Origin: Alphaproteobacteria bacterium | GTDB lineage: Bacteria > Pseudomonadota > Alphaproteobacteria > GCA-016699305 | Direction of reading: 5' to 3' | DNA length: 64,000 bases | Assembly (NCBI GenBank): GCA_016699305.1 | Contig: CP064970.1 | Span: 1,302,001 to 1,366,000, forward strand | Shown here: positions 50,260 to 59,070 of the stretch, piece after piece | Layout: each line of letters opens with the position of its first letter | How positions within the stretch are numbered: position 1 is the first letter of the stretch | The notes under the pieces: generated by a model | The model's input: only the letters and a program-made list of their open reading frames with translations | Database searches by the model: none | What the model was told of the DNA's origin: nothing | Program-made: the position numbers and the translations under genes

Positions 50260-50931
50260 ATGTTGGGAGTCGGGCGCAAGCCTGACTCCCAATTCTTTCA
50301 AGGAACCCGCGCCGATTGGCAGACCCTGACGGGGGCTGTGATGGAGCGGGATGGGCATGTCTGTCAGGTTTGCGGCTTTGTCTCGCGCCGTTTTCAGAAA
50401 ATTCGCCGCGTCGAGGGCGCAAAGGGCCGTGCCGCCGATTCGTGGATGACGATTTGTCCGCAATGCGATCAATGCCTATCACTGGAAAGCGTGGCGGGGA
50501 TGCGTTCGGGGACCTTGATATGGCTGCCTGAAATTAGCCAGGTCGAACTGAATCATGTGACCCGCGCCCTGTTGACGGCGCGCACACATCCTTCGGCCTC
50601 TTCCGAATTGAAGGCTGCCGCGAAGGCGGGATACGACTCTCTTTTAACACGCCGTGGCGATGCCAAGCGACGATTGGGCACGGATGATCCGGCCATTCTG
50701 GCTTGCGTGATGATGGAAAATATGGACGATGCCGCCTATGCCGCGCGTGCGGCCAAGCTGGAGGGCGTGCGTTTATTGCCGTTGGAGCAGCGCCTGATCC
50801 AAACGCCGACCGGCCCACGAGATCAATATCCCGCTCTTTTGGCCTGGTGGCAGGACCGCGAAGGTCCCTTCGAGGGCTTCGCCCCGTCATCCTGGGCGGG
50901 TGCCTTGCAAGGCCGCGTCGGCAGCGCGTGA
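50260..50931 (+). CDS. IcmJ/DotN-like zinc protein of a type IVB secretion system
   Basis: A 223-residue protein. In this numbering two Cys pairs lie at about C35/C38 (HVCQVCGF) and C66/C69 (ICPQCDQC), a treble-clef zinc site like HNH-related DotN, followed by LIWLPEISQVELNHVTRALL, which resembles the conserved LPE.SQ.ELN region of IcmJ. In Legionella DotN belongs to the coupling-protein complex at the inner membrane. I start at the ATG at 50260 with AAGGAG at 7-8 bp; the ATG at 50239 lacks one. icmB/dotO, which usually follows, is not here. Confidence 0.68.
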   Translation: MLGVGRKPDSQFFQGTRADWQTLTGAVMERDGHVCQVCGFVSRRFQKIRRVEGAKGRAADSWMTICPQCDQCLSLESVAGMRSGTLIWLPEISQVELNHVTRALLTARTHPSASSELKAAAKAGYDSLLTRRGDAKRRLGTDDPAILACVMMENMDDAAYAARAAKLEGVRLLPLEQRLIQTPTGPRDQYPALLAWWQDREGPFEGFAPSSWAGALQGRVGSA

Positions 50932-50966
50932 CACAGCGCTTTTTCTTTCCTGTGTGAGATTTCTGT

Positions 50967-51150
50967 GATTCAGCGCCAGCGTGAATCACAGGTGATGGAC
51001 TCCCGCCTTCGCGGGAGTGACTCCCGTGAGAAATGGAAATGACATTTCTACAAGCACTCGATGCGTTTTGTTGCTCTGCCCTCTGGGCGAGTCATGCCCG
51101 CGCAGGCGGGCATCCATCACCTACCCTTGCCGTTGGCGCTGGGGTTCAGA
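50967..51150. repeat. Dispersed palindromic repeat, copy 4
   Basis: The most regular copy. The left half has TTCAGCGCCAGCG, then GGTGATGGACTCCCGCC-TTCG-CGGGAGTGACTC; the right half is its inverse, GAGTCATGCCCGCGCAGGCGGGCATCCATCACC and CGCTGGGGTTCAG (each a separate segment of under 20 bases in the motif sense; positions 50969-50981, 50994-51025, 51089-51120, 51137-51149). It lies between icmJ and the convergent coiled-coil gene and could work as a bidirectional transcription barrier. Confidence 0.82.
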
Positions 51151-51216
51151 TTGGGCATGAATGCACAACCGAAAATCCCCCATCCTTCTCAATAGCCTTG
51201 TGCCCCTGTGCGCGGT

Positions 51217-54200
51217 TTACGCGCTCTTGCGGCGTTCGGCCTCTGCGGTGACGACGGTGGCTTCGCGTAGGCGTGAGAGCGAGTCTTCCAGACGCACCAG
51301 CATGCCTGAGAGCGAAGCGGCAAACGCATCTTCATGCGACTGCAAGCTGGCGCGCGTTTGATCCAGGCGGCGTTCCAGGACTTGCGACATGTCGGACAAT
51401 CGCGTGATGGCGTCTTCGCTGACATCGCGCGCCAGGCTGCGGCTGCTGTCGAAACGCAGTTCCAGGGCCTGCAAGCCGTCGATACCGGCCTTGATGTCGT
51501 TCAGTCGCGTTAGGCTGCCATTGATCTGTTCGCCAAATCCGGTCGAGGCGGCCTTGAATCCGGCGGCAAAGGCGCTGACATCCTCAAGCGCCACGCGCGC
51601 CTGATGACGCAGGCCTTCGCGCATGGACTCGAAATTCGACAATGTGCCGTTCAGCGCGCCCATCAACTGTTCGATGTTCTGCTGGATATTGCCACGCACG
51701 CTGTCGGTCTGTTGCTTGATTCCGGCGGTGGCCACCAGGATTTGGCCTTCGGCGCGCTGCGCGCTTTGCACCAGGGCTTGGGCCTGCGCATCGACATCGC
51801 CGCCCACGCGGCGCAATTCGTCGCGTACTTCGCCCGCCTTTTGCGCCAGACGCATCATGTTTTGCTGCATGCTTTGCGTTTCTTCGCCCAGACGCTCGCC
51901 CACTTGGCCCATGCCCGAGGCAACCAGATCGCGCACCCCCACGAATTTGTCGGACAAAGCGGTGATGGTGGCGTTGGCGTCTTGCGCCCCTTCGCCCAAT
52001 TTGCCGCGCTCGGCCGCCAGACGGTCCAGCGCCTCGGTCAAGGAACCGATTTGGCCTTCCACGCCTTGACGCCATTGATCGAAGACCTGGTTGGATTGTT
52101 CGCTCATCTTGGCCAGACGCTCGACCTCTTCTTGAAGGCGGGTTGCTGCCGCCGCCGCCGAGCTGCCCAGCTGGGTTCCCATGCGTTCGGCCTCGGCCAA
52201 GGTCTGGCCGATGGATTCGCGCAGCCACCCGGAAGATTGCGCCGCCTGATCGAAGACCGAGCGCAGCGCGGTGGCGTGACGCTGGGCCAATTCCTCGACC
52301 TCGCTGGCGGCGCGGCCGCCGTCGTCGCGCAATATCTGCACCAGCTGTAGAGCCACGTTTTGCGTGGTGCCCAACCGCTCGGCCAAGCTGGCGACATGTT
52401 CGCCGGCTTGGATGCCGCTGACATCGATCTCGTTGATCGCGGTGCGCGACGCTTCGGCGCGCGCGCGGATATCGTCCATGCGTTCCAGAGCGCCCGCAAC
52501 GGAATCCCGAACGCGGACGGCTGTATTGTCCAATTCGCTTTGCAGATTCTGCAAGACTTCGACCTTGTCGCGCAGATCATGTCCCAAACTGGCCAATGCG
52601 CCTTGCGAGGTTTGGGCCAGGCTTTGCACGTGTTCGGCCTCGGTCTGCGCCTTCTCGCGGTGCTCCACCAATTGCTGCTGCATCTCGGCCAAGCGCTGTG
52701 CGCCCGATTGCATATGCGTGATCCATGCCTCGCCCTGGTCGCGTGCCGAGCGGTGTATGCCGTCGAAAGCCTGCCCCAAATCTGACGCCGCGCGTAAGGT
52801 GGCGCGCAGACGATCCTCGATCTGGCCGATCTGACCCACAAGTTCGGCTTCGCGCGTGCCGCAGGATTCGCTGGCCAGACGCAAGGCCTCTTCGGCTTGG
52901 CGGGCGCGAAGCGCCAGTTGATTGGCTTGGGTTTGCGCCTGCGAGCCGGCATCGTTGATCATGGCCCCGATTTCGCGCGCCGAGCGGGTCACGCCGTCTT
53001 GCAGGTCGGACAGCTTGACGAAGGAGTCGCGCACGCCGCCCAGAACGTCGTTCAAGCGCATCTGCCAATCGCCCGCGCCGGTTTCGAGCGTCGCGCGATG
53101 CGAGTCGATCTCGCCAAGGGCCAGGCCCAAACGGTGCAGCACGCCGCCAAAGGATTCGCCGGCCTGATCGAGACCCATGACGTTGTGCGCCACTTCCTCG
53201 CGCATGGCGGCCAGGCGACTGAGCGTCTCGCCCAGGCTGGCGGTGATGCGCGACACCTTGTCCTCGGCCCCGTCCTGGGCTTGCAGATGCCGCAGCTGCA
53301 AAGTCTCGATCCCTGATAGCCACGCTTGCAGGCGTTCGTCGGCATGCTGCAACAGGTCGCGCAATTCTTGTTGGCGCGGTTCGAGTATGGAGAAGGAGTC
53401 GTGCAGACGCTGCCAGTCGGACAAGGCGGCATTGGCCCCGTCTTTGGCTTTGGAGCCGTCCTCGGTCAGACGATAGGCCAGATCGTTCAGCGCCTGGACA
53501 TGGGTCACCATCTTGCCGTCGAAGCTGGACAGGCGCGCCAGAGTCTGGTCGGCCCCGCCCAAGCTTTGCGCCAAGGCGTCAAGGTCGGTGCGCAGATTTT
53601 GCGTGCGGATCTGCAGCGTGTCTTGCATCTTCTGACCGGTCACATTCACCGTTTGCGCGGCTTCGCGCATTTCCGTTTGCGCCTGACGCAGGCCTTCGAA
53701 CAGCTGGGTCAGCTGAATTTGTGTCGTCGCGCCGACTTCGGTCAGATTGACCACGGCTTGGCGCGCATCGTCGGACCACGCCCCGGCCTGACGCCGCGCG
53801 GCGGTCAGCGACTCGCCCAGGCGTTCCGCCAATTGGTTGCACGACATATCGATCATGGCGCGTAAGGTGGCTAAGCTTTCCAACAAAGGCTGGAGCTTGT
53901 CGCTGGCCTGCTGCGCGCTGGTGCCGACATTCTCGCTGCCCTCGGTCAGGCGCACCAAGATAGATTCCAATGGCCCCAATTGCTTGTCCAGACCCTGCTG
54001 AGTCTGACGCAAGGAGTCGCCCGTGGACTGCAGTGTGGCGGCCAGGCGTTCCGCCGAACCGCCCAGCTGCGTGGCCAGTGCCTCGCCCTGGGTGTTGGCC
54101 TGGCGCACCGTATCGGCATAATGGCGCAAGGTTTCCGTGGTGCGCTGGGCCAGACCGCCCATGGCTTGTTCGATCTGGGTGCCCAGCTGGCCGACGCTGT

Positions 54201-55431
54201 CGGCGGCGCGCGCCACCAGGCTTTGCAGGCTTTCCTGACGGCGTTCGAATCCGTCTTCCACCTTGCCCAGCTGATCGCGCATCTGGGCCGCGACCTCGGC
54301 ATAATCCGACAAGCGGCGCTGCAACTGACCGGCGGCGGTCAGGCTGCGTTCGCCAAAGGCTGAGACGGTGGATTCAAGACCCGCCAAGCGCTCGTCGAGA
54401 TTGATGCCCAACGAGACAACCCGCTCGGCCACCTGGGCCTCGCTGCGCAAAAGGTTTTCGCCGATGTTCTCGACGGTTTGTGTGCTTTCGCTGAGGCGCG
54501 CGCCAAAGGTGGTGCCGACGCGCTCAAGCGTATCGGCCTGCGATTGCAGGGCCGACAGGCCGCGAGAGAGAATCTGTTCGATGGCCGATGATCGTTCGAT
54601 GAATCCGCCCGCTCCCTGTTCGACGGTCTGTGTCGCTTCCTGGAGATGCCCGGCCACCGTGCGCGCGGCATTGAGCAAGGCGGCTTCGCGCATGCTGATG
54701 TTCTTGGCCATCTCGTTGCAGCGTTCGAGGCGCGAGTCCATAGTCTGCGCCAAGGCGGCGGTCACACGCTCGACATCGGTCGTGACACTTTGGCCGCGTT
54801 CGTGCAGACCGGTACTTAGCGCGTCCAAAGCGCCGAGCTGGCTTTGTAAGCGATGCTCGATATCGCCCAGCTGTGCCGCAGTATTCTGGGTGCGGATATC
54901 CATCTCGGCCACTACATCCAGCAATGATTTGCGACTGGTTTCTCCCAGCTGCGCGATATCCTTGACCTGGTGACGCAGGTGTTCGAGCGCCTCATGACTG
55001 CGTCGCTGACTGGCTTCGGCAATTTGTTCGAACAACTCTAGCTGCTGTTCGAGATTGTCCGTGAAAGCCCTCAGACGCTGTATGGCTTGGCCTTGGCCGC
55101 CCAGCACCACGTTCAGCTGACGGCGCAAAGGTTCGATGGCGTCGCGCACGTCATTGGCGCGCATGAAAAAGGCCAGAACCAGCCATACCATCGCCATCGG
55201 AGAGAGGATCAGGGATACCGCCGCCGAGAGAAAGGGCAAGGTCAAGGAAGACGAGGGCGCGCGCGCCACATAAATCGCCGCCAGGGCCAACCATAAGCCG
55301 CACAGGCCGACTGCCGTCCAACTCAACAGAGTATGGGTGTCTGGCTTGCTGGGTCGCGCCTGCGGTGTAGCGATGCGCACCTGCGAAGGAGAGCCGGGAC
55401 GTGGGGGAAGGCCATTATTCATGGAGGTCAT
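51217..55431 (-). CDS. Giant coiled-coil protein with two N-terminal membrane helices
   Basis: A 1404-residue protein. Residues ~35-55 (SWTAVGLCGLWLALAAIYVA) and ~66-90 (LPFLSAAVSLILSPMAMVWLVLAFFM) are membrane helices; the N-terminus is Pro-rich. From ~100 to the end it is almost only charged heptad-like helix rich in Gln, Ala, Arg, Glu and Leu, with recurring segments such as LGETLSRLAAMREE, VARVVSLG-type and Q..LE.QL blocks. No enzymatic motif. Architecture (two N-terminal helices then a very long coiled coil) recalls polarity or cell-cycle scaffolds such as TipN; MCP-like or tape-measure-like proteins are other options. It is one uninterrupted gene near the presumed origin. Confidence 0.8.
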   Translation of the reverse strand: MTSMNNGLPPRPGSPSQVRIATPQARPSKPDTHTLLSWTAVGLCGLWLALAAIYVARAPSSSLTLPFLSAAVSLILSPMAMVWLVLAFFMRANDVRDAIEPLRRQLNVVLGGQGQAIQRLRAFTDNLEQQLELFEQIAEASQRRSHEALEHLRHQVKDIAQLGETSRKSLLDVVAEMDIRTQNTAAQLGDIEHRLQSQLGALDALSTGLHERGQSVTTDVERVTAALAQTMDSRLERCNEMAKNISMREAALLNAARTVAGHLQEATQTVEQGAGGFIERSSAIEQILSRGLSALQSQADTLERVGTTFGARLSESTQTVENIGENLLRSEAQVAERVVSLGINLDERLAGLESTVSAFGERSLTAAGQLQRRLSDYAEVAAQMRDQLGKVEDGFERRQESLQSLVARAADSVGQLGTQIEQAMGGLAQRTTETLRHYADTVRQANTQGEALATQLGGSAERLAATLQSTGDSLRQTQQGLDKQLGPLESILVRLTEGSENVGTSAQQASDKLQPLLESLATLRAMIDMSCNQLAERLGESLTAARRQAGAWSDDARQAVVNLTEVGATTQIQLTQLFEGLRQAQTEMREAAQTVNVTGQKMQDTLQIRTQNLRTDLDALAQSLGGADQTLARLSSFDGKMVTHVQALNDLAYRLTEDGSKAKDGANAALSDWQRLHDSFSILEPRQQELRDLLQHADERLQAWLSGIETLQLRHLQAQDGAEDKVSRITASLGETLSRLAAMREEVAHNVMGLDQAGESFGGVLHRLGLALGEIDSHRATLETGAGDWQMRLNDVLGGVRDSFVKLSDLQDGVTRSAREIGAMINDAGSQAQTQANQLALRARQAEEALRLASESCGTREAELVGQIGQIEDRLRATLRAASDLGQAFDGIHRSARDQGEAWITHMQSGAQRLAEMQQQLVEHREKAQTEAEHVQSLAQTSQGALASLGHDLRDKVEVLQNLQSELDNTAVRVRDSVAGALERMDDIRARAEASRTAINEIDVSGIQAGEHVASLAERLGTTQNVALQLVQILRDDGGRAASEVEELAQRHATALRSVFDQAAQSSGWLRESIGQTLAEAERMGTQLGSSAAAAATRLQEEVERLAKMSEQSNQVFDQWRQGVEGQIGSLTEALDRLAAERGKLGEGAQDANATITALSDKFVGVRDLVASGMGQVGERLGEETQSMQQNMMRLAQKAGEVRDELRRVGGDVDAQAQALVQSAQRAEGQILVATAGIKQQTDSVRGNIQQNIEQLMGALNGTLSNFESMREGLRHQARVALEDVSAFAAGFKAASTGFGEQINGSLTRLNDIKAGIDGLQALELRFDSSRSLARDVSEDAITRLSDMSQVLERRLDQTRASLQSHEDAFAASLSGMLVRLEDSLSRLREATVVTAEAERRKSA

Positions 55432-55492
55432 CCATTACGTTTTAGGAAAGACATCGAATTCCGCTACGTCACCGCCACGGAATCGCTGAACT

Positions 55493-56362
55493 CTAACATA
55501 ATTTCTTCTTCCAACAGAAGCGGCTTAAGGTGATCTTTGATTCGTTGATTATCCGATTGAAATCATTACCGGATAAGAAACGATACTCGGTTTCCCGCCC
55601 TTCAAGATAGGGTTCGCTCAAGCCGCGCAAGGCAGGGTCCACCCGTCCAGGGTGAACATAAAGGATGGTTTGACCCAGTGGCGTGCGTAAGGCGCGGATC
55701 ATGCGCTGAGGCATGGTTTTGGGTGTAACAAAGCCAACGGCGCGCAGCGCATCGTTGGTGGGCAAGTCATGACGATGCAGCATTCGCGCGAGACGGCGAC
55801 CATATAAGGCGATCACCGCCGCGCGGGGCGTCATGGTGAAAACCTCGCGCCAGGGGGCCGCGCCGTGGCGAACATAAAGCGGCGTGGTGCGCGGCATGCG
55901 GGCCAGTTTGACCACATGGTCCCGGATCACGGGCAGTTGATGCACATGCTGATGGCCGTCGATGAAATCGGGCGGACCGTTTAGGCATTGGCAGATACGG
56001 TCGTATTGTCGGGCGATTTCAAGGGCGATCTCGTCCGCCATGGGGCGCAATTTGCCTGTTGCTGCCAAGCGCATGAGATGTTCGAGAGAGGGAAAAGATC
56101 CATTCGGGGCCAGGCGCGGCATGGGTCCCAAAGGCTTAAGGCCGGGTCCCGTCAGCGTCAGATGCACACCCATATCCACCTGCTGGCGCAGTGTCCGTAA
56201 GAAAGCCGCGCCCAGATTTAAGGCAGGACCAGGTGCCATGATGCTGACAGCCGTGAGACGTTCTTGCCGCACCAGATCGAGAATGGCCCCATTGATCCCC
56301 TCGGACAGGCCGAAATCATCGGCGCAGAGGATCAGGCGGCGGCAGGGGGTATCATCTGACAT
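55493..56362 (-). CDS. YdjC/ChbG family deacetylase (HpnK-like)
   Basis: A 289-residue protein of the ChbG/HpnK carbohydrate deacetylase fold. LILCADDFGLSEGINGAI carries the metal-binding Asp pair, VDMGVHLTLTGPGLKPL and FIDGHQHVHQLPVI the His residues, and YVHPGRVD the last motif. HpnK proteins deacetylate a hopanoid-linked sugar; ChbG acts on chitobiose. No other hpn gene is here, so the substrate is open. The next upstream gene encodes a DedA protein. Confidence 0.87.
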   Translation of the reverse strand: MSDDTPCRRLILCADDFGLSEGINGAILDLVRQERLTAVSIMAPGPALNLGAAFLRTLRQQVDMGVHLTLTGPGLKPLGPMPRLAPNGSFPSLEHLMRLAATGKLRPMADEIALEIARQYDRICQCLNGPPDFIDGHQHVHQLPVIRDHVVKLARMPRTTPLYVRHGAAPWREVFTMTPRAAVIALYGRRLARMLHRHDLPTNDALRAVGFVTPKTMPQRMIRALRTPLGQTILYVHPGRVDPALRGLSEPYLEGRETEYRFLSGNDFNRIINESKITLSRFCWKKKLC

Positions 56363-56375
56363 GGTCTGGCCGGGA

Positions 56376-56990
56376 TCACGAAGAGGTGTCGTTGTCCGAG
56401 ACTACGACACTGCTTGGCGCGAATTTCGCTACGATGCGTTTGACCACCCAGTGCAAGGCAACCATCATCGCCACTAATAACAGCATGCCGATCATGGCTT
56501 CCTCGACCACGTCACCCAGCAAGCCGCCCATTCCTTTGCCAAACAGATAGCCAATGGCCGAAAAGCTGCACGCCCAAATGAATGCGGCCAAGCAATTGAC
56601 CCACGCAAACCGTTTCCAAGAAATATGGCTTAGCCCCATGGCGACCGAACTGACATTGCGCACGCCATAGATGAATCGATACGACAGGATGAACCAGATA
56701 TCGTATTTTACCAGCCAGGCATTGGCATTATTGATCTTAGGCTGCAGACGCGGGAATCGCTGCAGAAGACGGCGGCCATAACGTCGTCCCAGAAAGAAGA
56801 CCACCTGATCGCCGGCATAACTGCCCAGCCATGCGCTAAGGATCAAAAGCTCCAGGCTGATGAGGTCGCGTTCCGCCGCGACCCCGGCGAACAGGACGAT
56901 GGTTTCGCCTTCAATGAAGGTCCAGCCGAAAATCAGCAAATAGACCAAGTCACCGTTGTTGCGAACCCAATCGACGAGAAAGTCCAGCAT
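56376..56990 (-). CDS. DedA family membrane protein
   Basis: A 204-residue DedA/VTT-domain protein. Typical: IFGWTFIEGETIVLFAG, LGSYAGDQVVFFLGRRYGRRLL, YDIWFILSYRFIYGVRNVSSVAMG and WACSFSAIGYLFGKG; Glu at the first re-entrant loop and the R....R pair are present. DedA proteins flip undecaprenyl phosphate or other lipids across the membrane. It precedes the hpnK-like gene by 13 bp, so both may act on lipid carriers. Confidence 0.9.
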   Translation of the reverse strand: MLDFLVDWVRNNGDLVYLLIFGWTFIEGETIVLFAGVAAERDLISLELLILSAWLGSYAGDQVVFFLGRRYGRRLLQRFPRLQPKINNANAWLVKYDIWFILSYRFIYGVRNVSSVAMGLSHISWKRFAWVNCLAAFIWACSFSAIGYLFGKGMGGLLGDVVEEAMIGMLLLVAMMVALHWVVKRIVAKFAPSSVVVSDNDTSS

Positions 56991-57054
56991 TCAGCCCCAC
57001 ATGACGGAATTCCGAAGTCTGCCGCGGATGCATGGACTCCGTTTCCAAGTTTCC

Positions 57055-57092
57055 AAGAAAACAGGCCGGCACCCAAGAAGGCACCGGCCTGT
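57055..57092 (-). terminator. Intrinsic terminator after the parvulin gene
   Basis: On the minus strand ACAGGCCGG, a 14 bp loop, CCGGCCTGT, then TTTTCTT; located 30 bp beyond the ppiC-like stop. Confidence 0.75.
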
Positions 57093-57121
57093 CTTACATA
57101 TCATAATTACGCTTCAGACGC

Positions 57122-58030
57122 TTATGGTTTCTGGGCGGGAGCCGGAGGAGCCACGGGAGCCAGATCCGAGCCATCCTTTTGGAAACGGACGACCTTCATC
57201 TTCTCGCTCAGGCCGCGAATTTCCTTGCCGGCCATATCCTGGGCCAGATTTTGTTCGACTTGGGCGCGTACTTGGTCGAAGGGCGGGGCCTTGCGCGGAC
57301 GACGGTCTTCGACCTTCAGGACATGCCAGCCGAATTGCGTCTTAACGGGCGCGGCCACCATCTCACCGACTTTAAGGGCAAAGGCCGCATCGGCGAATTC
57401 CTTAACCATGTCGGTTTGCACGAAATAGCCCACTTCGCCGCCACGGGCAGCCGAACCGGTGTCCGTCGATTTGTCCTTGGCCAGCTTAGCGAAATCCTCA
57501 CCCGCTTTCAGCTTGGCCAGAACATCCTTGGCCTCTTCTTCGGTCTTGACCAGAATATGACGAGCCTTCACCTCGTCCTGGGCAGGCATCGCCTTGACGA
57601 TCTCGTCATAACGCGCCTTGACGGCGGCCTCGGTCACCTGGGGTTTGACCTTACGGGCCAGCCATGCATTGGCGACCAGGCCTTCTTCGGCCTTCTTCAA
57701 CTGAGCCTTGACTTCGGGATCGTTTTGCATGCCATCGGCATAGGCGGCCTTCAGAACCAGCATGCGCGACAGCATTTGGTCGCGCACTTCGCCGAAGACT
57801 TCCTCTGGCGAAAGCGATTTGGTCATCTCGGGCTTCAGGCTGTCGATTTCCTTTTGCACCTGCGAGCGATGGATCTCGATGCCTTCGCCGCGCGCGACGA
57901 CGGGATCACTGCCTTTGGCGGATTCAGATGGCGCAGAGGCGGGGGCCTTGGCGGCGTTGGCGGCGACAGGCATAGCGGCCAGGGCCAGCAAAGCGCCTGT
58001 CAGGGCAAGAAGAGTACGTGTGTTGCGCAT
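57122..58030 (-). CDS. Parvulin-type peptidyl-prolyl isomerase (PpiC/SurA-like)
   Basis: A 302-residue periplasmic isomerase. Signal peptide TRTLLALTGALLALAAMPVAANA, an N-terminal helical domain (about 50-160), and a parvulin domain (about 170-260): VKARHILVKTEEEAKDVLAKL, KDKSTDTGSAARGGEVGYF and PVKTQFGWHVLKVEDRR. It probably folds outer-membrane proteins. I start at the ATG at 58030 with AAGGAG upstream; the frame to 58141 adds a non-coding run. A terminator follows. Confidence 0.92.
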   Translation of the reverse strand: MRNTRTLLALTGALLALAAMPVAANAAKAPASAPSESAKGSDPVVARGEGIEIHRSQVQKEIDSLKPEMTKSLSPEEVFGEVRDQMLSRMLVLKAAYADGMQNDPEVKAQLKKAEEGLVANAWLARKVKPQVTEAAVKARYDEIVKAMPAQDEVKARHILVKTEEEAKDVLAKLKAGEDFAKLAKDKSTDTGSAARGGEVGYFVQTDMVKEFADAAFALKVGEMVAAPVKTQFGWHVLKVEDRRPRKAPPFDQVRAQVEQNLAQDMAGKEIRGLSEKMKVVRFQKDGSDLAPVAPPAPAQKP

Positions 58031-58175
58031 GAGAGGGTCGCTCCTTGTTGACATATATCGGAAATAAGGCCGATTCGCTGGCCACCGTGGCGGCACTGTG
58101 CCCAATCGGGTGAGTTGATTCAAGCCATAAGCTTGCGGCAAACTTATGGCGCATATTGTGTAGGATGCGGATTAT

Positions 58176-58907
58176 TTATCCGCGCTGTGTCTGGCGTAGC
58201 AAAGCGCGCAGTCGGGCCCATGTATCGGCATCGCCAAGCCCCGTGATGGATTCAGGTCGATAATGGCGCTGAAAGGCAGCGATCACCGCACATGTGCGTG
58301 GATCGTCTTGGCCGCTGGATGGGCATTCATAGCCGTATTGCTGCAAGGCTTGTTGCCATAGGGCCATGTCTTGCGGTGGATCGGCGATATCTTGCGCGGT
58401 TATCTGAGGCCACAGACCCATATCTTGAAGCGCCAGAGCAGGCCAGTCGAACAATTCTCCTGGATCCCGCTTGCGCTGCGGGGCGATATCGCTGTGTCCC
58501 AAGACGTCTTCAGGGCGTATGTTGTGACGGGCCATGATCTGCGCGGCCAATGTCGTCAAAGACCGCATTTGCGCGACGGGGAACGGGCGATGACCCAACT
58601 CCGCCCCGGGATTGACCAACTCGATCCCGATGGAGGAGCTGTTGATGTCGCGCGCGCCGCGCCAATACGACTCACCCGCATGCCAGGCGCGTCGCCGCTC
58701 ATCGACAAGCTGCCAGACCATACCGTCTTCCTCGATCACATAATGCGCGCTGACCTCGCTGTGGGGATCACATAGACGTTCGATCGCGGAATGTGCGTCA
58801 GCCATGCCCGTGTAATGGAGAATCAGCAGATTCGGCCTGAAGCCGGCGGCACGCGGACCGTGATTGGGGGAGGGTCGCCAGCGCGACTGTAAAAAAGTTG
58901 GGGACAT
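58176..58907 (-). CDS. N-acetylmuramoyl-L-alanine amidase (AmpD family)
   Basis: A 243-residue amidase_2 enzyme cutting the anhydroMurNAc-L-Ala bond in peptidoglycan recycling. Zinc ligands: LILHYTGM (H31), ...VLGHSDIAPQRKRDPGELFDW; ISAHYVIEEDG-type block is SAHYVIEEDGMVWQLVDE. Residues about 185-243 look like a peptidoglycan-binding domain (FQRHYRPESITGLGDADTWARL). It is divergent from gcrA and its start lies 12 bp from the first CtrA-type box, so the two may be coordinately controlled. Confidence 0.92.
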   Translation of the reverse strand: MSPTFLQSRWRPSPNHGPRAAGFRPNLLILHYTGMADAHSAIERLCDPHSEVSAHYVIEEDGMVWQLVDERRRAWHAGESYWRGARDINSSSIGIELVNPGAELGHRPFPVAQMRSLTTLAAQIMARHNIRPEDVLGHSDIAPQRKRDPGELFDWPALALQDMGLWPQITAQDIADPPQDMALWQQALQQYGYECPSSGQDDPRTCAVIAAFQRHYRPESITGLGDADTWARLRALLRQTQRG

Positions 58908-58918
58908 CTTCCGAGATA

Positions 58919-58933
58919 TTAACTAGATGTTAA
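58919..58933. promoter_or_regulatory. CtrA-type box 1 (TTAA-N7-TTAA) between ampD and gcrA
   Basis: A perfect TTAA-CTAGATG-TTAA. It lies 12 bp from the ampD start and about 138 bp before gcrA, overlapping likely -35 sequence of gcrA. Confidence 0.8.
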
Positions 58934-58988
58934 CTAATATATATGGTATAGCTTTGTTCGGCAACCACTAAATGTAGCGGAGCCAAGG

Positions 58989-59003
58989 TTAAGAGCATCT
59001 TAA
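58989..59003. promoter_or_regulatory. CtrA-type box 2 (TTAA-N7-TTAA) upstream of gcrA
   Basis: A second perfect box, TTAA-GAGCATC-TTAA, 68 bp before the gcrA start. Two perfect copies in 163 bp are unlikely by chance in GC-rich DNA. In Caulobacter CtrA represses gcrA. Confidence 0.8.
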
Positions 59004-59070
59004 ACGGAACGATACCTATCGTTCGCTTGGATTAGAACCAAGTTCAACCACCCCTTGCAAGGAGGATTCC

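Noticed and set aside
58081..58160. CCATAAG...CTTATGG inverted repeat after ampD as a terminator
   Set aside because: The stem is 7 bp, the loop is long and no T-tract follows on the ampD strand.
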